The notes under the pieces are model-generated. The model saw only the letters and a program-made list of their open reading frames with translations. It was not told the origin of the DNA and searched no databases. Shown piece after piece: positions 1-7,897 of a DNA stretch of 64,000 bases (position 1 is the stretch's first letter; every line of letters starts with the position of its first letter). Position numbers and translations under genes: made by a program. This stretch comes from Calothrix anomala FACHB-343. Its GTDB lineage: Bacteria > Cyanobacteriota > Cyanobacteriia > Cyanobacteriales > Nostocaceae. Location: positions 124,001 to 188,000 of the forward strand of contig NZ_JACJQG010000001.1 of the NCBI RefSeq assembly GCF_014696435.1, in the 5' to 3' direction.

Positions 1-313
1 ATACATCATTAATATCTGATAATAAACAAATATCTGAATCTAAGTAAATTGTGCGCTCGAATTCAGAATTTGCATATAGAGATAGCTTTGCTTCTCGTGA
101 AGCTAAAACAGTATTTTGATTTGTAGGCGCTGGTTTTAAAATAACATTGTTGAATCTTTGGAGCAGAGGATAAAGAATCCAAGGAACGCGATCGATTAAA
201 ATAATTATCGGTTCTTGGTGAAACTTTCTGACAGATGCTAAAAAATGAATACAATCTTGAAATGAATAAATTCCTGTGAGAATAGTAATAAATCCTCTAG
301 TTGCGTTTTTCAT
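1..313 (-). CDS. Partial glycosyltransferase-like protein, N-terminus only
   Basis: The frame opens at an ATG (313) and stays open for 104 codons to the left edge, so the C-terminus lies outside the window. It begins MKNATRGFITILTG and reaches YLDSDICLLSDIND near residues 90-103. That segment looks like the DxD-type, metal- and nucleotide-binding strand of GT-A fold transferases (GT8 and related), following a Rossmann-like start with IIILIDRVPW at about 36-45. A transferase acting on a nucleotide sugar is therefore likely; donor and acceptor cannot be named. No good Shine-Dalgarno precedes the ATG. A shorter open frame at 63-254 on the same strand is only a shadow. Confidence 0.6.
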   Translation of the reverse strand, partial: MKNATRGFITILTGIYSFQDCIHFLASVRKFHQEPIIILIDRVPWILYPLLQRFNNVILKPAPTNQNTVLASREAKLSLYANSEFERTIYLDSDICLLSDINDV

Positions 314-522
314 ATATTATAGGAATTTTTAAGACTTAATTTTTGATACAATAAATTAATTTAACTTTTGGATTTTTTAGCGCACAGATGATTGATTAAT
401 AACAAATTGTTAATTTATATGAATTAAGCAATAAATGCTTGTTGCCCAAGACAACAAGCATAATCCAAGGGTAGATGTTATTGGTTGAATATTTAGAAAA
501 AAGATATCGCCTACACCATATA

Positions 523-750
523 CTACCAATCCATTAATTTCAATTGTCCGGTTTGTACATGGTCAAATACGCGATTAATTAGGCGGCGATCTCCATCGTT
601 TATATTGCCATTAGCCAAAACAGTAGAAGTAAGCAAATTATGATCTTGACGACTCATTCTTCCCGACGAAATAATGCGATCTACGATTTGCTGCACTCCT
701 TTTTCTGGTTGACTAGTGACAGTTTTGTACATCAAAGTCTGATAAGTCAT
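523..750 (-). CDS. Small conserved cyanobacterial protein, unknown function
   Basis: A 75-residue soluble protein starting MTYQTLMYKTV. The start at 750 is chosen over an in-frame ATG 27 bases upstream because AGGAG lies about 7 bases before it. The C-terminal half (MSRQDHNLLT, then GDRRLINRVFDHVQTGQLKLMDW split over its last 23 residues) is rich in charged and amphipathic helix-forming residues and resembles short conserved cyanobacterial proteins that end in a G-x-L/I-K-L/V-x-D tail. No catalytic motif, signal peptide or membrane segment is visible. It stands alone between intergenic regions. I do not recognise a function. Confidence 0.65.
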   Translation of the reverse strand: MTYQTLMYKTVTSQPEKGVQQIVDRIISSGRMSRQDHNLLTSTVLANGNINDGDRRLINRVFDHVQTGQLKLMDW

Positions 751-777
751 AAATCTCCTACAGATGCAATAAAACAT

Positions 778-1091
778 GACAATACTTGCTCGCCTTTAAA
801 TATCTAAAAAGGAGATAGCTAAAAATTTAATAAATATTAAATTTTTACTAAAAAAGCAAATATTGCAGATTCCTGATGATCGACATTCTTTTTGTATTAA
901 TCACAAAGAGAATAAGTTCACTCTAACTTCGCATTTTAGCTACTTCCAGAGAAATTGTACTGATTAATAACAACATTTATTATGACTGTTGATTATCGAG
1001 TCAGGGTAAATACGGTTGTGTGTGGAGATAGTTAAGAGGTTTTACAGGTAGAATGTACAAAATGTAAACACTTTATATGGCTCAATTAAGG
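778..1091. other. Intergenic region, nothing recognised
   Basis: AT-rich DNA between the small gene ending at 523 and the miniature element at 1092. I see no open frame with a ribosome binding site and no convincing terminator. Its last nine bases (1083-1091) are the left copy of the duplication flanking the miniature element. Confidence 0.5.
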
Positions 1092-1252
1092 GGGAGCATC
1101 CCAATTTTGACGCAATACCCTAGAAGGGTATTGCTATACCAACAAAGCCTGCCTTCGCAGGCTATCAAACTTTTAGCCTGCGAAGGCAGGCTTCGTATTT
1201 CTAGCCCCACCCTTGTAGGGTGAGGGCGTTTTTGCACATTTGGGATGCTCCC
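1092..1252. mobile_element. 161-bp MITE, copy 1, with 9-bp target duplication
   Basis: Terminal inverted repeats GGGAGCATCCC (1092) and GGGATGCTCCC (ending 1252) bound 161 bp of nested palindromes. The largest is a hairpin with arms built on CCTGCCTTCGCAGG around 1147-1192. The flanks CAATTAAGG (1083-1091) and CAATGAAGG (1253-1261) are a 9-bp direct repeat with one mismatch, as expected of an old target duplication. A second 161-bp copy in reverse orientation lies at 30515. A small open frame across the element (1082-1267) is not a gene. Confidence 0.85.
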
Positions 1253-1323
1253 CAATGAAGGTGCCATTTAATTTGTGACAGCAATTATTAGTTATGAGCC
1301 ATTAATCTAAGGAATTTGAAGTT

Positions 1324-2097
1324 ATGCAGGTATTTCGTCTGGAAGCACTTTCCGATAACTACATATTCTTGTTGTACGATCGCACCGAAAATATCGCCGC
1401 AGTTGTCGATCCAGCAGAAGCTGAACCTGTATTCAAGAAGCTGGCTGAACTAAAAGCCGATTTGGTAGCAATTTTTAACACCCACCACCATCACGATCAT
1501 GTGGGTGGTAATCAGCAGCTAATGCAAAAATTCCCAGGGGTGACGGTATATGGCGGAGTTGAGGATCGGGGGAGAATTCCCGGACAGCAGGTATTTTTAG
1601 AAGATGGCTCTCGCGTTCAATTTGGCGATCGCATTGCTGAAGTCATCTTTGTTCCCGGACATACCCGCGCTCACATCGCTTATTATTTTCCGCCAGAAAT
1701 AGCTGGAGAAACAGGGGAATTATTCTGCGGCGATACCTTATTTGCTGGGGGTTGCGGTCGTTTATTTGAAGGGACACCTGCACAAATGGTCAACTCTTTA
1801 AGTAAGCTACGCTCTCTACCTGATAATACTCGTGTATGGTGTGCCCATGAATATACATTGAATAATTTAAAATTTGCCTTGACTGTAGATGGGGAAAACA
1901 GCGATTTACAGCAGAGGTTTGCAGAAGTGACAGCTTACCGTAGTCGAGGGGAAGCGACAGTTCCTTCCCTGTTGGGAGTGGAGAAACGCACCAATCCTTT
2001 TTTACGCTGGGAGGAGCCTGCACTACAATTAGCGACGAAAAGTCATGAGCCGGTGCAAACTTTTGCCAGAATTAGGGGAATGAAGGATAGGTTTTAG
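1324..2097 (+). CDS. gloB: Hydroxyacylglutathione hydrolase (glyoxalase II)
   Basis: A 257-residue cytosolic metallo-beta-lactamase-fold hydrolase that cleaves S-D-lactoylglutathione to D-lactate and glutathione, the second step of methylglyoxal detoxification. The binuclear metal site motif THHHHDH is at residues 53-59, followed by the metal-ligand segments [13 protein letters not shown] and [19 protein letters not shown] and by WCAHEYTL. Length and order match GloB. The stop codon directly abuts a heptamer repeat array, so no terminator is seen. It stands alone; the peptidase-like gene follows 78 bp later in the same direction. Confidence 0.93.
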   Translation: MQVFRLEALSDNYIFLLYDRTENIAAVVDPAEAEPVFKKLAELKADLVAIFNTHHHHDHVGGNQQLMQKFPGVTVYGGVEDRGRIPGQQVFLEDGSRVQFGDRIAEVIFVPGHTRAHIAYYFPPEIAGETGELFCGDTLFAGGCGRLFEGTPAQMVNSLSKLRSLPDNTRVWCAHEYTLNNLKFALTVDGENSDLQQRFAEVTAYRSRGEATVPSLLGVEKRTNPFLRWEEPALQLATKSHEPVQTFARIRGMKDRF

Positions 2098-2167
2098 TCA
2101 TTTGTCATTTGTCATTTGTCATTTGTCATTGGTCATTTGTCAACCGTCAACCGTCAACCGTCAACAG
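2098..2167. repeat. Heptamer STRR array, 10 units
   Basis: Ten contiguous 7-bp units: TCATTTG (with one TCATTGG) in units 1-6, then TCAACCG three times and TCAACAG. It starts one base after the gloB stop codon and ends 8 bases before the next start codon. The switch of unit type within one register suggests slippage plus mutation. Confidence 0.9.
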
Positions 2168-2175
2168 TTACTGAT

Positions 2176-3255
2176 ATGTCCTATTCCAGCGCCTTTTCTC
2201 CTGACTATAAAACAGCAAGGAATCGCTTCCGCGCTGCGGGGTTGGCTTTGGGGTGTGGTTTAGAAGCCTACTCTATTGAGGAAATTGGGACGGATGGGGA
2301 AGAGTTGACTATTGATGTGGCGATGCTAGGAAACCCTAAGGCGCAAAAGGTTGTGGTGGTATCGAGTGGGTTACATGGGGTAGAGGGGTTTTTTGGTTCG
2401 GCGGTGCAATGTGCTTTGTTGGAGGAACGCCTGAAAAACTGGAAACCACCTGCTGATTTGGCGTTATTGCTATTACATGCTTTGAATCCCTACGGCTTTG
2501 CTTGGTTGAGACGTTGGAATGAAGATAATGTCGATTTGAATCGTAATTTTCTGCTACCGGGTGAAGAATATCGGGGTAGTCCGCAAATGTATGGCGATTT
2601 AAATGCTTTTTTTAACCCCACTTCACCGCCTTCACGGTTTGAGCCTTTTTTGCTGAAAGCGATCGCTCTTATTCTCCGTTATGGTATTACTTCTCTAACA
2701 AAGACTTTACCAGTGGGACAATACGACTTTCCCCAAGGTTTATTTTTCGGCGGACATGCTCCCGCAAAAACTTACCGCATTCTCGATGCAAATCTGTCTC
2801 GCTGGATGGGAGAAGCAAAGGATGTAGTTCACGTTGACTTACACACAGGATTGGGAAAGAAAGCAACCTATAAACTGTTTATTGAAGATGCTCCAGAATC
2901 CGAGTCTACCCGGTGGTTAACAGAGAAATTTGGCGCAAATTATGTGGAACCTTATCAAACTAGAATGGTAGCTTATAAATTTCGCGGCGGTTTGGGGAAT
3001 TGGTGTCAAGCAAAATTACCCCAATCTAACTATAAATATCTAACAGCAGAATTTGGTACTTATTCAGTTATTCAGGTAGTTGCAGCATTACGCGCAGAAA
3101 ATCGCGCACATTTTTTTGCGCCAGCTAATCACCCATGTAGAGAATGGACAAGCCAGCAATTAAAAGAAGTTTTTGTCCCTGCAGACAAGGTTTGGCGCGA
3201 TACAGTAGTCGCTCAAGGACTGGATTTGGTAGAACGCGCGATCGCGTCATTATAA
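2176..3255 (+). CDS. M14-type metallocarboxypeptidase-like protein (DUF2817)
   Basis: A 359-residue protein that looks like a DUF2817 member of the M14 zinc carboxypeptidase clan. The HxxE zinc motif is in SSGLHGVEGFFGS, the substrate-binding Asn-Arg pair is in NVDLNRNF, and a third zinc-ligand candidate is in HVDLHTGLG. The ATG at 2176 (MSYSSAFSPDY) is preferred to the in-frame ATG at 2116, because codons from 2116 to about 2167 are read from the heptamer array and would give a repeat-derived N-terminus. There is no signal peptide, so it is probably cytosolic. The substrate is unknown. Confidence 0.8.
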   Translation: MSYSSAFSPDYKTARNRFRAAGLALGCGLEAYSIEEIGTDGEELTIDVAMLGNPKAQKVVVVSSGLHGVEGFFGSAVQCALLEERLKNWKPPADLALLLLHALNPYGFAWLRRWNEDNVDLNRNFLLPGEEYRGSPQMYGDLNAFFNPTSPPSRFEPFLLKAIALILRYGITSLTKTLPVGQYDFPQGLFFGGHAPAKTYRILDANLSRWMGEAKDVVHVDLHTGLGKKATYKLFIEDAPESESTRWLTEKFGANYVEPYQTRMVAYKFRGGLGNWCQAKLPQSNYKYLTAEFGTYSVIQVVAALRAENRAHFFAPANHPCREWTSQQLKEVFVPADKVWRDTVVAQGLDLVERAIASL

Positions 3256-3422
3256 ACCAAGACAAATTTTTTGGCGCATAGGAGTTGCGATCGCACCCTA
3301 CCATTCGCTAGGATCTTTAAGCTTTGGGATATTAGCCAAGCCACTTGGGATACAGCTACACATCTGTTAGCTATCCGGCTGCAACCCAAGTTAATGAGAT
3401 TCTACAGGAAAACGAAAAAACA

Positions 3423-3881
3423 ATGGCGAAGCGCGTACAGTTAGTTTTAACTCAGGATGTTTATAAACTGGGTAAATTAGGCGATTTAGTGGATGTAGCA
3501 CCAGGCTATGCTCGTAATTATTTGATTCCTCAAAAGTTAGCAACTCATGCTACTCCTGGGATTCTCAAGCAAGTAGAACGCCGTCGCGAACAAGAACTTC
3601 AACGGCAATTAGAATTGAGACAACAAGCTTTAGAACAAAAAGCAGCTCTCGAAAAAGTTACCAGCTTGCAAATTGCCAAGCAAGTTGGTGAAAACGAAGC
3701 TATCTTCGGTACTGTTACCGCTCAAGATGTTGCAGATGCAATTAAAGCAGCGACAAATCAAGAAGTGGATCGTCGCGGTATTACACTACCCGATATTAAC
3801 CACCTTGGTACTTACAAAGCTGAAATTAAGCTGCATTCCGACGTAACCGCGCAACTCGATATTCAAGTTGTGGCTAGCTAA
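3423..3881 (+). CDS. rplI: 50S ribosomal protein bL9
   Basis: A 152-residue bL9 starting MAKRVQLVL. The N-terminal domain carries the family signature (G-x2-G-x4-V-x2-G-x2-R-N-Y-L-I-P, here [20 protein letters not shown]). A long central helix (about 45-75) and the C-terminal rRNA-binding domain follow. The open frame extends 26 codons further upstream to 3345, but that extension is not conserved bL9 sequence and the usual start is here. AGGA lies about 15 bases upstream. dnaB follows on the same strand, a common bacterial pairing. Confidence 0.96.
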   Translation: MAKRVQLVLTQDVYKLGKLGDLVDVAPGYARNYLIPQKLATHATPGILKQVERRREQELQRQLELRQQALEQKAALEKVTSLQIAKQVGENEAIFGTVTAQDVADAIKAATNQEVDRRGITLPDINHLGTYKAEIKLHSDVTAQLDIQVVAS

Positions 3882-4083
3882 GGCAATAATTTGTAATTCG
3901 TAATTCGTAGTTCGTAATTGCTAATTAATTGAGGATGTGGGTAATTTAATTGATGCATGGATTCAAGATAAATAAATCGTTTTCCTTGGTTCCATTTACC
4001 ACATTCATCTGCTAAAAATTATTACGAATTACGAATTAATAATTACGAATTATATATTTGCTGTGAGACCGCAAATTTTAGAC

Positions 4084-4186
4084 TATAGCAATCCTCAAAG
4101 AGTCACAAATACCCATCTTCCTTGTCTTCCTTGTCCCCCTTGTCTTCCTTGTCCTTTTGATTTACATATCAAATAGGATTGCTATA
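4084..4186. repeat. Inverted-repeat element with TATAGCAATCCT ends
   Basis: TATAGCAATCCT (4084-4095) and its exact complement AGGATTGCTATA (4175-4186) bound about 100 bp filled with CTTCCTTGTC/CCCCTTGTC short repeats. A solitary similar end, AGGATTGCTATA, occurs near 41825. This looks like a miniature element in the rplI-dnaB spacer. Before it (3890-4050) are scattered inverted copies of ATTACGAATT. Confidence 0.6.
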
Positions 4187-4228
4187 TAAGATTAATAGCT
4201 AAACCCCGATCGCAATTTTAAAGCGCTT

Positions 4229-5620
4229 ATGGCTGAAGGACTAAGTTTTCAAGGCGATGGTAGCGAACGCCTTCCACCCCAAAATATTGAAGCAGAAGAG
4301 GCGATTTTGGGGGGAATTTTGCTAGATCCAGAAGCGATTGGTCGAGTTAGCGATCGCTTAATTGCTGAAGCTTTTTACATTAGCGCCCATAAAGAAATTT
4401 ATCAAGCCGCCTTACGACTCCACGCGCAAGGTAAACCTACAGATTTGCTTTCAGTTACCAGTTGGCTAGCTGATAACGATATGCTTAACCGCATTGGCGG
4501 GAGAAATAAATTAGCCACCCTTGTAGATCGCACAGTTTCAGCCGTTAATATTGACGCCTTAGCAGTATTAGTCATGGATAAATACATGCGGCGACAATTA
4601 ATTAAAGCTGGTAATGAAATTGTGCATTTAGGTTATGAAACTGATAAAGATTTACCAATAGTTTTAGATCAAGCAGAACAAAAAGTTTTTGGTGTTACTC
4701 AAGAAAAAGTACAGTCAGGCTTAATTCACATTTCTGATGTCTTAATTAATAATTTTCAGGATATTGAAGAGCGAAATCAAGGTATTTCTTTACCGGGAAT
4801 TCCCTGTGGTTTCTATGATTTAGATGCAATGACTAGCGGTTTTCAGCGTTCTGATTTAATTATTGTCGCTGCTAGACCGGCAATGGGAAAGACTAGCTTT
4901 GCAATGAATCTCGCACAATATATTGCTCATTCGGAAGTTCCTGTTAAGGGTAGCGATGTTGTCGAGATGAAAAAATTACCAGTTGCTGTTTTTAGTTTAG
5001 AAATGTCTAAAGAACAACTGGTACAACGTTTATTAGCTAGTGAAGCGGGAATTGAAAGCGGTTATTTACGTAGTGGAAGGCTAAGTCAAGCACAGTGGGA
5101 ACCTTTAAGCTTGGCTATTAGTAAGCTTTCTGATATTCCAATTTTTATTGATGATACGCCAAATATCACTGTCACCCAAATGCGCAGTCAGGCGCGAAGA
5201 TTGCAAGCAGAACAAGGGATAAATTTGGGTTTAATTGTCATAGATTACCTGCAATTAATGGAAGGTGCAGGTGATAACCGAGTACAAGAATTATCAAAAA
5301 TTACACGTTCTTTAAAAGGTTTAGCGCGGGAATTATCGGTTCCAGTAATTGCTTTATCGCAGTTAAGTCGCGGAGTAGAAGCACGTACTAATAAGCGTCC
5401 AATGTTGTCAGATTTAAGAGAATCGGGATCGATTGAACAAGACGCGGATTTAGTAATTATGTTGTACCGCGATGATTATTACAATAATGACACTCCCGAT
5501 CGCGGTATTGCTGAAGTTATAGTAGCTAAACACCGTAACGGCCCTACAGGTACGGTAAAACTCTTATTCGATCCGCAGTTTACCAAGTTTAAAAACTTAG
5601 CTCGCCCCAATAATTATTAA
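4229..5620 (+). CDS. dnaB: Replicative DNA helicase DnaB, no intein
   Basis: A 463-residue hexameric helicase that unwinds DNA at the replication fork. The N-terminal domain begins LPPQNIEAEEAILGGIL at about 15; the RecA-like C-terminal domain has Walker A in ARPAMGKTSFAMN (about 215-227), Walker B in LGLIVIDYLQLM and the downstream LSQLSRGVEARTNKRP and LRESGSIEQDADLV motifs. The length is normal and the P-loop is uninterrupted, so the intein found in DnaB of some cyanobacteria is absent. It follows rplI with a 347-bp spacer that contains repeats. Confidence 0.97.
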   Translation: MAEGLSFQGDGSERLPPQNIEAEEAILGGILLDPEAIGRVSDRLIAEAFYISAHKEIYQAALRLHAQGKPTDLLSVTSWLADNDMLNRIGGRNKLATLVDRTVSAVNIDALAVLVMDKYMRRQLIKAGNEIVHLGYETDKDLPIVLDQAEQKVFGVTQEKVQSGLIHISDVLINNFQDIEERNQGISLPGIPCGFYDLDAMTSGFQRSDLIIVAARPAMGKTSFAMNLAQYIAHSEVPVKGSDVVEMKKLPVAVFSLEMSKEQLVQRLLASEAGIESGYLRSGRLSQAQWEPLSLAISKLSDIPIFIDDTPNITVTQMRSQARRLQAEQGINLGLIVIDYLQLMEGAGDNRVQELSKITRSLKGLARELSVPVIALSQLSRGVEARTNKRPMLSDLRESGSIEQDADLVIMLYRDDYYNNDTPDRGIAEVIVAKHRNGPTGTVKLLFDPQFTKFKNLARPNNY

Positions 5621-5680
5621 AATTCATTCTTGAGTGGGATGGAACGCAAGGAGATGCGATCGCACTATAACAACTGACCC

Positions 5681-5709
5681 TTGTACAGACGCGATTAATC
5701 GCGTCTCTG
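5681..5709 (+). repeat. Dispersed 28-bp palindrome, copy 1
   Basis: TTGTACAGACGCGATTAATC followed by GCGTCTCT: a palindrome around AGACGCGATT/AATCGCGTCT. One of at least eight copies of this family in the window. Confidence 0.85.
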
Positions 5710-5739
5710 ACAACTAACAAATACAGATTTGATTATCAC

Positions 5740-5811
5740 TTGACACCAGTTTAACTTATTTTACTTATCATTCATACTCTCTGGTGTCAATAAGTACATT
5801 TTTCATGTACT
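5740..5811. promoter_or_regulatory. Inverted repeats upstream of glgA
   Basis: Two nested structures lie before glgA: TTGACACCAG (5740-5749) pairs with CTGGTGTCAA (5781-5790), and AGTACAT (5793-5799) pairs with ATGTACT (5805-5811) 48 bp before the start codon. The second is compact enough to be an operator. Its spacing matches neither the NtcA consensus (GTA-N8-TAC) nor the LexA box as I know them. Confidence 0.3.
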
Positions 5812-5858
5812 GATTAATAATATAGTTAAAATAAAGTTTTGTTAAGCGAGGACTACGA

Positions 5859-7337
5859 ATGTACATTGTACAGATTGCCTCGGAGTGCGCTCCTGTAATT
5901 AAAGCAGGCGGTTTAGGGGATGTTGTCTACGGATTGAGTCGGGAATTAGAAATTCGTGGGCATTGTGTCGAACTAATTCTGCCCAAATATGATTGTATGC
6001 GCTACGACCATATTTGGGGATTACACGAAGCCTATCGCAATCTATCTGTACCCTGGTACGGTGGAGCCATTACTTGTTCTGTTGAGTGCGGTTGGGTACA
6101 TGGACGAGTATGTTTCTTTATTGAACCCCACTCTCAAGATAATTTCTTTAATCGCGGTTGCTATTACGGCTGTGACGACGACAATATGCGTTTTGCTTTC
6201 TTTAGCAAAGCAGCATTGGAATTTTTACTGCAAAGTAACAAGCGCCCTGATGTTATCCATTGTCATGACTGGCAAACAGGCTTAATTCCAGTCATGCTCC
6301 ATGAAATGTACAAGTATTATGGCATGGAGTATCAACGAGCTTGCTACACTATCCATAACTTTAAGCATCAAGGTATGGGTGGTGTAGAAACACTCCAAGC
6401 CACAGGTTTAAATCGACCAGAATATTACTTCCAATACGATAAGCTGCGTGACAACTTCAACCCCTTTGCCTTGAACTTTATGAAGGCGGGTATAGTTTAC
6501 TCCAATGCTGTCACCACAGTTTCACCAAACCACGCTTGGGAAGCGCGTACCAGCGAAATAGGTTGTGGTTTAGGTCATACTTTGCATTTGCATCAAGATA
6601 AATTCCAGGGAATACTTAACGGTATTGATTACGATTTTTGGAATCCAGAAGTTGACCGTTACATCCCCTCTAATTACAACAAAGACACTTTTGACAAGAA
6701 ATTTGATAACAAAAAAGCTTTGCAAGAGCGGCTTTTGCTCCGCCAAGAAGATAAACCGATCGTTGCTTATATTGGGCGTTTAGATAATCAAAAAGGCGTG
6801 CATCTGGTACATCACGCTATTTATTACGCTCTCAATAAAGGAGCGCAGTTTGTATTACTAGGTTCGGCAACAGAACCGGGAATTAATGCCCAATTCCAAC
6901 ATGAAAAACAGTTTTTAAATAACAACCCAGATGTTCATTTAGAACTAGGTTTTAATGAAGAATTATCTCACCTAATTTATGCAGGTGCAGATATGATTGT
7001 TGTGCCTAGTAATTTTGAACCTTGCGGGTTAACGCAAATGATTGGGTTAAAATACGGTACTGTTCCTATTGTGCGCGGTGTCGGCGGTTTGGTAAATACA
7101 GTATTTGACCGCAACTACGATGAGAATTTACCACCAGAAAAACGTAATGGTTTTGTATTCTACCAAAGCGATAATGCTGCCCTTGAGTCTGCAATGGGAC
7201 GAGCAATTGATTTGTGGAATTATTCTCCCGAAGAGTTCCGCGAATTAGCTATTCAGGGTATGGAGTATGACTACTCCTGGAATATTCCTGGCGGGGAATA
7301 TGTAGAAATTTACGATTGGATTAGACACAAGTGGTAA
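5859..7337 (+). CDS. glgA: Glycogen synthase, ADP-glucose type (GT5)
   Basis: A 492-residue cytosolic transferase that extends alpha-1,4-glucan from ADP-glucose. The diagnostic K-x-G-G-L-G-D motif, here KAGGLGD, is at residues 16-22. The C-terminal GT-B lobe contains YIGRLDNQKGVHL and the ADP-binding segment NFEPCGLTQMIGLKYGTVPIV, whose glutamate belongs to the conserved E-x7-E motif. The N-terminus MYIVQIASECAPVIKAGG is typical of one of the two cyanobacterial GlgA paralogue groups; I do not decide which number applies. GCGAGGA lies about 8 bases before the ATG. A terminator follows at 7447. Confidence 0.95.
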   Translation: MYIVQIASECAPVIKAGGLGDVVYGLSRELEIRGHCVELILPKYDCMRYDHIWGLHEAYRNLSVPWYGGAITCSVECGWVHGRVCFFIEPHSQDNFFNRGCYYGCDDDNMRFAFFSKAALEFLLQSNKRPDVIHCHDWQTGLIPVMLHEMYKYYGMEYQRACYTIHNFKHQGMGGVETLQATGLNRPEYYFQYDKLRDNFNPFALNFMKAGIVYSNAVTTVSPNHAWEARTSEIGCGLGHTLHLHQDKFQGILNGIDYDFWNPEVDRYIPSNYNKDTFDKKFDNKKALQERLLLRQEDKPIVAYIGRLDNQKGVHLVHHAIYYALNKGAQFVLLGSATEPGINAQFQHEKQFLNNNPDVHLELGFNEELSHLIYAGADMIVVPSNFEPCGLTQMIGLKYGTVPIVRGVGGLVNTVFDRNYDENLPPEKRNGFVFYQSDNAALESAMGRAIDLWNYSPEEFRELAIQGMEYDYSWNIPGGEYVEIYDWIRHKW

Positions 7338-7446
7338 TTTCAATTACCTTAAAATTGGCTACATAATGATATAGGGATGCGGAGAATAATTTGTAGCCAG
7401 CCGTGTAGTTGATACTGTACCGTTATCTAAAAACTAGATCAATAAG

Positions 7447-7469
7447 AAGGTGGCTTTGCCGCCTTTTTT
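7447..7469 (+). terminator. Intrinsic terminator after glgA
   Basis: AAGGTGGC, a 3-base loop and GCCGCCTT (one G-T pair), then a run of T: a compact hairpin with U-tract 110 bases after the glgA stop codon. Confidence 0.8.
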
Positions 7470-7897
7470 CTTGGCTTAAATTTTATGTAGCGCTCGTTAC
7501 CACTGGTATTTTTTTAATATATTTTGGCTAAATTTAACCGATTAAAAATATAGAATTTGTTAGTTAAAATCACGTAGTAGCTATTATAACTTTATATCTT
7601 CTTTATAAAAACTAGATAATTCTTTATTATTTTTATATAGAATTTGAAATATTAGCTGTTAAATTCTATTGATACTTATTGATAAAGCTGCACTACCATA
7701 ATTTTTATAAGTTCTCTGCCTGTTATAAAAAAAATATTTGGTAATTGGTGCATATATGGAATGCATTGTAATCAATCTATTAATTACTGAATATTGTAGA
7801 GAATTTATTTGATTTGATTTTGTAATTATCTACTGTTTTGTCGGATAGTGACATTTTTCGTAACTATCAAATCATTCATTATTTTTATACAAACAAA
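7470..7897. other. AT-rich leader region upstream of the NRPS
   Basis: Very AT-rich DNA with no open frame of its own and no clear palindromic operator. It must contain the promoter of the NRPS gene, but I cannot point to a convincing -35/-10 pair. The reading frame of the synthetase can be extended upstream to a TTG at 7838. Confidence 0.4.

Noticed and set aside
63-254. Frame of 63 codons at the left edge
   Set aside because: Another frame on the same strand is open from an ATG at 313 to the edge and contains the YLDSDICLL motif, so this one is a shadow starting at TTG.
1082-1267. Small open frames across the two 161-bp elements (also 30491-30703), which encode similar peptides on opposite strands
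   Set aside because: The similarity comes from the miniature element itself; start and stop lie in unrelated flanking DNA.
4229-5620. Possible intein in DnaB
   Set aside because: The helicase has normal length and its P-loop region is continuous.
5793-5811. NtcA or LexA box upstream of glgA
   Set aside because: The palindrome arms AGTACAT/ATGTACT have a spacing that fits neither consensus, so only an unspecified inverted repeat is recorded.
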